From Syncephalis plumigaleata (taxonomy: Eukaryota; Zoopagomycota; Zoopagomycetes; Zoopagales; Piptocephalidaceae): 26,557 nt of DNA. Location of the stretch: positions 1-26,557 of the forward strand of contig JAIXMF010000177.1 in the NCBI GenBank assembly GCA_025201365.1. The letters are read 5' to 3'. The position numbers and the translations under genes were made by a program. Below, piece by piece: positions 20,735-26,557 of this stretch (the first letter of the stretch is position 1; each line of letters begins with the position of its first letter). The notes below the pieces were generated by a model. That model was not told the origin of the DNA. It was given only the letters and a program-made list of their open reading frames with translations, and searched no databases.

Positions 20735-21180
20735 ATGGAGGATCTACACTATTGGGGACTTGTTGCCGTTGTGGCCACTGTACTAGGTAAGTGCTGACGT
20801 AGTATCGTCGAATACTAGTGTTGTACATTTATTGCCGTGGTCTATCAATCATTACTAACGATATCGACATGTGTATAGGTGTACTTGCTTATCGTCGACT
20901 AAAAGAACGACAAGGATACTTGCGTGTTGGCAATAGTAGTACGTTCCAGCAGGATATAGAAGATGGTCTTACTAGTAGTAACTTTGATCTGAATGCCAAT
21001 GTCCTCGATGGAGATACCCGTCCTGGTCTCGATGCCGATGAGATTCGTCGTATTATGAAGGATGAAGGCTGCTCGTTCGACGAGGCTCGTTTACTTCGTC
21101 AACAGCGAATTCTCCTGCGTCATAACATTGATCCACGCACTGGTTTGCCGCGTGATCCTAAATTAGTGACTTTCGGCTAA
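20735..21180 (+). CDS. UPF0357/DUF2015 family single-pass membrane protein
   Basis: Two exons, 20735-20786 and 20879-21180; 354 nt, 117 residues. It resembles the fungal UPF0357 (DUF2015) family that includes yeast YCL012C: a short N-terminal hydrophobic segment (residues about 5-21, WGLVAVVATVLGVLAY) followed by a basic stretch (RRLKERQGY), then the conserved tail GDTRPGLDADEIRRIM, FDEARLLRQQR and DPRTGLPRDPKLVTF. Molecular function of the family is not established. The single intron falls within the membrane segment, phase 1. Confidence 0.85.
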
Positions 21181-21538
21181 GCGAACGTAAGCACATCAGT
21201 ATACATATATAGCGCCATTTGTCCCTTTAGAGATAATGGATCGCTAGCTTATAATCTATAGGCCTACACCTATTCTAGTATATATATATCCACCTATTTA
21301 CATAGCATCAATTTATAACCTTGAATCCTTAGCCAATTCTTTTCGGCACCATCATCTGTTTACTGTTATTATAGTCTTAGCAACCACTATTCTCTATGCA
21401 CATATTAAATTCATCTGCTATTGTTGTTACATTTATGCTTTACCAGCCATTTCTTTTATCAAAAATAAATTTATAGAAAAACCAAAAAATATTCAGTTGA
21501 TACTTGTAGAATATAAATGATAAATAGTATGGGTATGA
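21181..21538. other. Convergent intergenic region
   Basis: 358 bp between the stops of the UPF0357 gene and the MATE gene. It holds a short AT microsatellite (about 21279-21290) and an AATAAATTTATAG region near 21465 usable for polyadenylation. Nothing else seen. Confidence 0.5.
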
Positions 21539-23454
21539 TCATGTCTCGCTAATGATAGGAAATTCTAGACTATTGACAAGTGTAGTTGACTCGGATGGCG
21601 ATGATGGCGACAATGATGCTACAGTTGGTTCTACCACTATGGTTTGATTCAATTTTGCCTCAGCACGACGTACATCTTGCTGCGAAGTAATCGATATTTG
21701 TTCCCAGTTACACTTTGCAATTAGAACAATCTCCGAGACTACCGTCAATAATACGGCACTTATGAAGGCTAGCCAAAGTCCAGCCAGACGAAGTTCCGTG
21801 TAAATGCTCAATAGAATTGCCAATGGTAGGCCAACTAGGTAGAATGTCACGATTCGAATAGTGGCACCATAGGATTGTTGACCTTGACCGCGAAGAATCG
21901 CGTCACATACCACACCTATTGCGACAATCACATGGAAGAAGGCACCGATTGGTAATAGTTCTCCCACGAGGCGTATAACCTCCTCGTCATTAGTGTAGAA
22001 TGATCCCATCTTTTTACGGAATATAAACACTAGTGTCGCATAGGTACATGCAAGTAGTGCAACGATAGTAAATGACGTCCATGCGTTGACTCGTGCCAAT
22101 ATGGATTTACCGGCTCCAAGCAAATTGCCTATTCGGTTGCTCGCGGCAATGGCTACACCTATCGCAATGTAGCAGCTTTAGTATGGCTCATCATTCGGGC
22201 ATCATCTCTTATGTGTGTACACATACCTAAATGAATAAGCAGGCTTACCATGGCACATTGAATGGTAATCGCTTGCACGGTCACGGCTATCGGGCCGAAA
22301 TACGACGCGATTAGTGTAAGGATCTCGACTATCCAGAGTTCGTTGCAACCCAAGAAAATACCAGAGATTGCTAGTAACAATAAACGATGACATCACATTT
22401 GGTATCAAACATTGCATTTCTATCGATCACAAGTGGAATTACCTAGTTTAAGGAATGGTTTCCAGCCTGAAAACGCGGCATATGTCCATGGAGACCAAGT
22501 GGGTTGGGACACTGCCTTGTACACAATAAGGATGGCGCCTAATGTATTGGAAACGAGTGAGGCAATGGGTGCACCGATAAAACCGACCGAGTCTCGACAT
22601 ACAATAATTAGAATGTAATTAAGTATAGCACCGATTGGACCAGTTATACATAGAATACGTGCTCCTGTCTTCATATCACCTGACGCGAGATACAAATGAT
22701 TAGATATGCTATAATGAATATGCGCTACCATGACATTAAATTACCTTGACCTTGGAAGAAACGACGAAACACGTCTATCACGATAAATCCAGGTATGTGT
22801 AATAGCAACCAGAAAACATACTTGCCCGATAATCGTGCAACCTCCGGATCTTGGCCCAGATATAGGAGGACAGACTCGGCGTTCAAGCATAGGCAGGCCA
22901 TGGGTATGAAGCATAATAGAAGGACCACGAGTGCTCGCTGGATGTGCAGACTAAGTAGTTTGCTATTCCGCGAACCAGCGGTAAATGTCTGAGAGCATAG
23001 CGTATCAAGAGCCGTCACCATTCCTAATAGCCAAGAGGTACATGATAATGTGAGGAATGCACCGGATATAGCAGCAGCAGCCAGATCTATACGTAATCAC
23101 GAATGTTAAGCGGTTGCTATTCAATCAGTAAATGAAGGGAAATAGGGTATGATGAACATAATCATTAACAATACTTACAACTTGGGCCCTAGAATATTGA
23201 TTGATTGATTGGTTAATTAGTCATTAATAAAGATCAGTGTGCTATCCATTCTATTTACCAAATGGCCAATGCACATGACAGCAGAGATGTTGGTCGATGC
23301 TTGAAGAAGCAGCGTAAGTGATATGGGCGAACCATTACGCAATAGCCAGAGTGACTCCTTCTTGACTTCGTGTAGCAACACGTTTCGCGACTCGAGTCCT
23401 ATCGAAGACGTCGTGTCATTTAAGTTGACCAATAGCGACGTCTCCTCAGTTGGT
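21539..23454 (-). CDS. MATE family multidrug/toxic-compound efflux transporter
   Basis: Cation-coupled antiporter of the eukaryotic MATE type, expected 12 membrane helices. Exons are 23454-23259, 23188-23179 (10 nt), 23086-22745, 22679-22443, 22370-22227 and 22158-21539, about 516 residues as seen. Family signatures: a first helix SPISLTLLLQASTNISAVMC then GHLG; LGMVTALDTLCSQTFTAGS (matching the ALDTLCGQAYGA motif); YVFWLLLHIPGFIVIDVFRR; FFQGQG; GAPIASLVSNTLGAIL; SNRIGNLLGAGKS near the start of the C-terminal bundle. The N-terminus is unresolved: the frame of exon 1 meets an acceptor-like TTAG and then a stop with no ATG, so a short 5' exon lies upstream (somewhere in 23455-23700) or the start is non-canonical. 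ATG GTAAGC inside exon 5 mimics a donor but reading through restores the family sequence. Confidence 0.9.
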
Positions 23455-24699
23455 CTAACGGCTTATGGCGTGCATTATTATTATTGACCATATTTAACAA
23501 GTTGAAATGTCAATGTAATGAGAGTGAAAAACACGCAAGTTTGTATGGTAACTATTATGTATTGAAATGTATGTGGGGATGGTAATGATGGTAATGACAA
23601 TGATGATGATAGAATCAGATGACACACAATATCCTGTTTAAATAAGATTCGAGTAAAACATATCAACTAAATGATAGAGCCTAAATAAGCAAGCAAGCAA
23701 ACAAACAAGGCCTTATAGGAAGTATTCCTAAAAGTACTATCAGTGTGGCACAATTAATCATCGGATTTGACAAGTATATTGTTCCGTGATGCTATTGTGA
23801 GATATCCTGCATTACTAATCAGGCTATTATTGTATAATGATAGGGAATAAATATACCGAAGGTTACGCTCAATTGGATATGCGATGCCAAGGACAATGAA
23901 ACTGCTCTACGATCATTTGAACTGAAACATTTCATCACGATCTAGTTGCCATTGCAAAATACTAGTTACATGGTAGTAGCGGATACCGTTTCATAAAGTG
24001 TCAACTAGCATCCAACCATTCGACGTGATGTACCATTTTCTAATCTAATCGATTCATCCAAGGCCTAGTATATAATTCATGCACTATTCAACCTAACGAT
24101 TATTACTAGTCTAGCAACAATATCTCGGCAGGATAGAGAACCAAGAAATAAATGCTGATTGCTATGAGCTATTAATAATAAATGACATGTCATTACATAG
24201 ACTACTTAGTACAATAGGCTGTTTATCGTCATGCTTGTAATACGAGAGTTGCAAGAACCACACGTTGCAGTATTCAGTAGAGAGTAGCACGATATTGTAT
24301 GGCATAGCGCAGGATAATTGCAAGCCATTTATCCGATACCGGATACGTTACACCAAAAATAATCTAGTTACGTTTATTTGCCACTCCATTCAGATAGTTG
24401 CACTTTGCAAATAAATTTGCCAAGATTAGCAAGAGCCCTTTAGGGTCAGGTAGCAATAATACACGTATGTTAGAATATACAGAGACTTACAATTGTTCAT
24501 ATCAATAGGTATTGCCTCGTATTCTAACTGAGCACGCAATGGAAAATAAAAGTAGCGTAATTTATTCGATAATGTCAATGTCGTGTAACCGTATAAATAT
24601 ATATTAAATATTCCTCAAATGTAAACTATCCCTCACCTCTATTATTTATAGACGTAACTCTGACATGAGTATTGCCATCATATAATAGATGGAGATAGA
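23455..24699. other. Intergenic region, possible MATE 5' exon
   Basis: About 1.2 kb of AT-rich sequence. The part next to the MATE gene (23455-23700) must hold its promoter and probably a short first coding exon I could not place. It contains a GATGATGAT run near 23600 and an AAGC/AAAC run at 23687-23709. The remainder, including the region 3' of the SUN gene, shows no ORF, tRNA or repeat I can support. Confidence 0.4.
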
Positions 24700-25927
24700 C
24701 TATACGAATAGGAGCGAGAGAGCAAGTGGGATCATGTAGGTGGTGTATGTTAAAAGGAAAGGAATGCCGAGAATTTGACACGAAGAACTTAGGCCTGATG
24801 TCGATGATGATGATGATGATGCGTTGTTTGACGTTGAAGATCTCCCCTCCACCATTGTTGTACCGTTCGTCATCGTAATAGGCGCATCATCGTTATTTTC
24901 GTCATCGCTTTTAAGGGACACTTCGTTCGTATCTCCTAAAAGTAAAACGAACACAGTTAATAGGACCATTCTCTAAGGAGAGAAATGTCATCAACTACTA
25001 TTACTGAGATGGATTACCAGAAACTTCGTGTACAGGAATGACTGGCGTGCTACTATCATGGAGGGATGGTGTATAACCAATCGTATCCTTGCCGTATAAC
25101 ACGAACGATGCCTTGCCACCCTTTCGGACAGCAATCGTGCATCCGTTCTCTTGAGTACACTTGCCATTGGCACACTGGCACGGAAGTCCGTTGCACTTGC
25201 TGGGATCCTCGCATTCAATGCGAACATTGTAGGCTTTCGACGTTTGTTGACCGGCTCGCTCATAGTCTGGATTGTAGCGAACCGAAACAAACGTGACATC
25301 CTCCATTCCTTCACCGGCACCAAATACGAATGGTGCCCAGTTGCCAACTGGCATCGATGCATTACCCCATCGACACTGATCTTTATTGGTACCGGTAGGA
25401 TTGATGTAATACTGCGCCGAGGTCTTTTGCCAATAAGCGGTCGATGGCACATTGATGGCCGCTTGTTTTCCAGATGCCACCACGGTTGGAATAAGCATTT
25501 CCTCATTGCCGGGATACACGGTCTGACAAGCGGACACGCTCTTGGCAAGTTTGTTGACAATATTGACGTTTTTCAGGCCAGCAACGCAATAAGGCTCGCT
25601 AGGGAATGGCTTTTGCAACGAGCCATTATCCTTGCAGATTAAACCGCCGTCCATGGTGTTTTCCTTTATCGTCGACTGCGGATTCCATTGCCGCGAGAAG
25701 TAGCCGGGAGCACACGCGTATGGACAGTACATGCCTGGCTTGCATTCCTGGTCGACAGACATGGCCCATCCTTGATTTCTGGCATTCGGTGTGATGGGTA
25801 CGATAAGTGGATCGTTTGGTAGTTTGCATCGAATGATGCTTGAACCATTGGGTACGGCGGATATTTGCACAGCAAATGTGACCGCAATAGCTGCCGTGGT
25901 GATTGAGGATGTGAAAGAAAAGTGCAT
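24700..25927 (-). CDS. SUN-family secreted cell-wall protein, probably GPI-anchored
   Basis: SUN-family proteins (yeast Sim1, Uth1, Sun4 and relatives) are fungal wall proteins linked to beta-glucan remodelling and septation. Two exons, 25927-25018 and 24935-24700; 1146 nt, 381 residues. A signal peptide occupies residues 1-25 (hydrophobic, cleavage near ISA-VP). The SUN domain covers about residues 55-290 with the diagnostic spaced cysteines CKPGMYCPYACAPGYF, then GGLIC about 25 residues on, plus KSVSACQTVYPGNEEMLIPT, AYWQKTSAQYYINP and QCRWG. A Cys-rich stretch CNGLPCQCANGKC follows. Exon 2 adds an acidic linker, a Ser/Thr-rich spacer (partly a GAT microsatellite, 24801-24820) and a C-terminal hydrophobic tail (LGIPFLLTYTTYMIPLALSL), which together look like a GPI-attachment signal. 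That tail is absent from classical Sim1/Uth1. Confidence 0.9.
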
Positions 25928-26557
25928 TTTGGGGTAATAGTAGTGTAAGTTGCTAATAAAGCTGCGTTCTTATCTTTTATATATATATGAGATGAAATTA
26001 CACAAAGTGGAACGTTACTTTATGTCGATGAAGCAAGTCGGTGTAGGATACGGTCAAGTTCGTGATAAACCGCGTCACAAGTGTCTTTAGACTGTATTAC
26101 ACTGGAATAGATGTAGACAAGGAGGTAGAGAGAGCGAGAAAGGTAATAATGTCAAGTTGCGCGAGGCCATCGTGTCTTTTTATAATAAGCTGTTCGCGTA
26201 TGTGACATTCAATGAGCATTTCAATCGGATGTAGAAACAACAAGGTCGATGGGTAATTTTCCTGAGCGCTAATTCAACTGAGTGTACTATCGGAACAAGT
26301 GCTAGCAATAGAACGAAGCGATAAGATCGGAATGCACCTGTGAACAATGATAGTGAAATTTGTTCCGCTCGAAAACTAGCGAGAAATCAGTACTAATAAT
26401 GGAGCAGTAGAATAGAAACAAACCGGATGGGTACGCGTCTAGTTCGACCGGAAACACTAAGAGTGTAAGTCAAATCGTTCACAATTGTAACAATGACTCA
26501 ATTGCCCGTTGTTCCGCTAGGAAACTAGTGAGAGTAGCTTCGTTGCATGGTATGGGA
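25928..26557. other. Upstream region of the SUN-family gene
   Basis: 630 bp without a supported gene. Similar motifs GTTCCGCTCGAAAACTAGCG (26362-26381), GTTCGACCGGAAACACTAAG (26442-26461) and GTTCCGCTAGGAAACTAGTG (26511-26530) recur at about 70-80 bp intervals, a weak local repeat that runs to the window edge. Confidence 0.4.
25974..25987 (-). promoter_or_regulatory. Candidate TATA box of the SUN-family gene
   Basis: TATATATATAAAAG on the minus strand, 47-60 bp upstream of the ATG at 25927. Assigned by motif and position only; it implies a very short 5' UTR. Confidence 0.5.

Noticed and set aside
25151-25642. Plus and other-frame ORFs over the SUN gene
   Set aside because: They overlap the conserved SUN domain in other frames and have no family features.

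Overview
The window looks like nuclear DNA of a fungus, probably an early-diverging (non-Dikarya) lineage. Evidence: almost every gene carries many short spliceosomal introns (about 40-110 nt, GTAAGT donors, CTAAT/CTAAC branch points, YAG acceptors); there is a fungal SUN-family wall protein and a fungal UPF0357/DUF2015 protein; and the MRD1 homologue carries what reads as an intact U12-type AT-AC intron, a class lost from most Dikarya. The lineage call is inference; no rRNA or marker gene is present.

Layout. (1) 1-8600, minus strand: one gene, about 8.3 kb from start to stop codon but encoding only about 140 residues. After an 82-nt first coding exon it is cut by about 80 introns of about 80 nt, separated by exons that are mostly exactly 3 nt (one codon); a few are 6, 8 or 21 nt. 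On the + strand it looks like a degenerate 83-bp satellite, but the conserved parts of each unit are the donor, branch point and acceptor of an intron read on the minus strand. Joining the pieces gives an open frame with no internal stop. This is the outstanding object in the window. One of its introns holds a 1629-bp perfect palindrome (3707-5335), a Tc1/mariner-type foldback element whose TA target duplication rebuilds the TAG acceptor it landed in. (2) 8600-10870: divergent promoter region and an unrecognised 314-codon plus-strand ORF. (3) 10873-12809, minus: MON1, 11 exons. (4) 13084-16236, plus: MRD1, five RRMs, 10 exons, with one GC-AG and one AT-AC intron. (5) 16492-18585, plus: ADA2, 11 exons including one of 14 nt. 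(6) 18877-19788, minus: ribosomal protein S11 (uS17). (7) 20735-21180, plus: UPF0357/DUF2015. (8) 21539-23454, minus: MATE transporter with a 10-nt exon; its extreme N-terminus is unresolved. (9) 24700-25927, minus: SUN-family secreted, probably GPI-anchored wall protein. 26 kb onward is upstream sequence with no gene I can support.

The identified genes are unrelated housekeeping functions (vacuolar fusion, 90S pre-ribosome, SAGA, translation, transport, wall). They matter here as calibration: their exon structures were rebuilt by hand and stay in frame from start to stop (except the MATE N-terminus). The splice rules that work for them (short introns, occasional GC donors, exons down to 10-14 nt, a start codon split by an intron) are the same rules that make the single-codon-exon gene readable.
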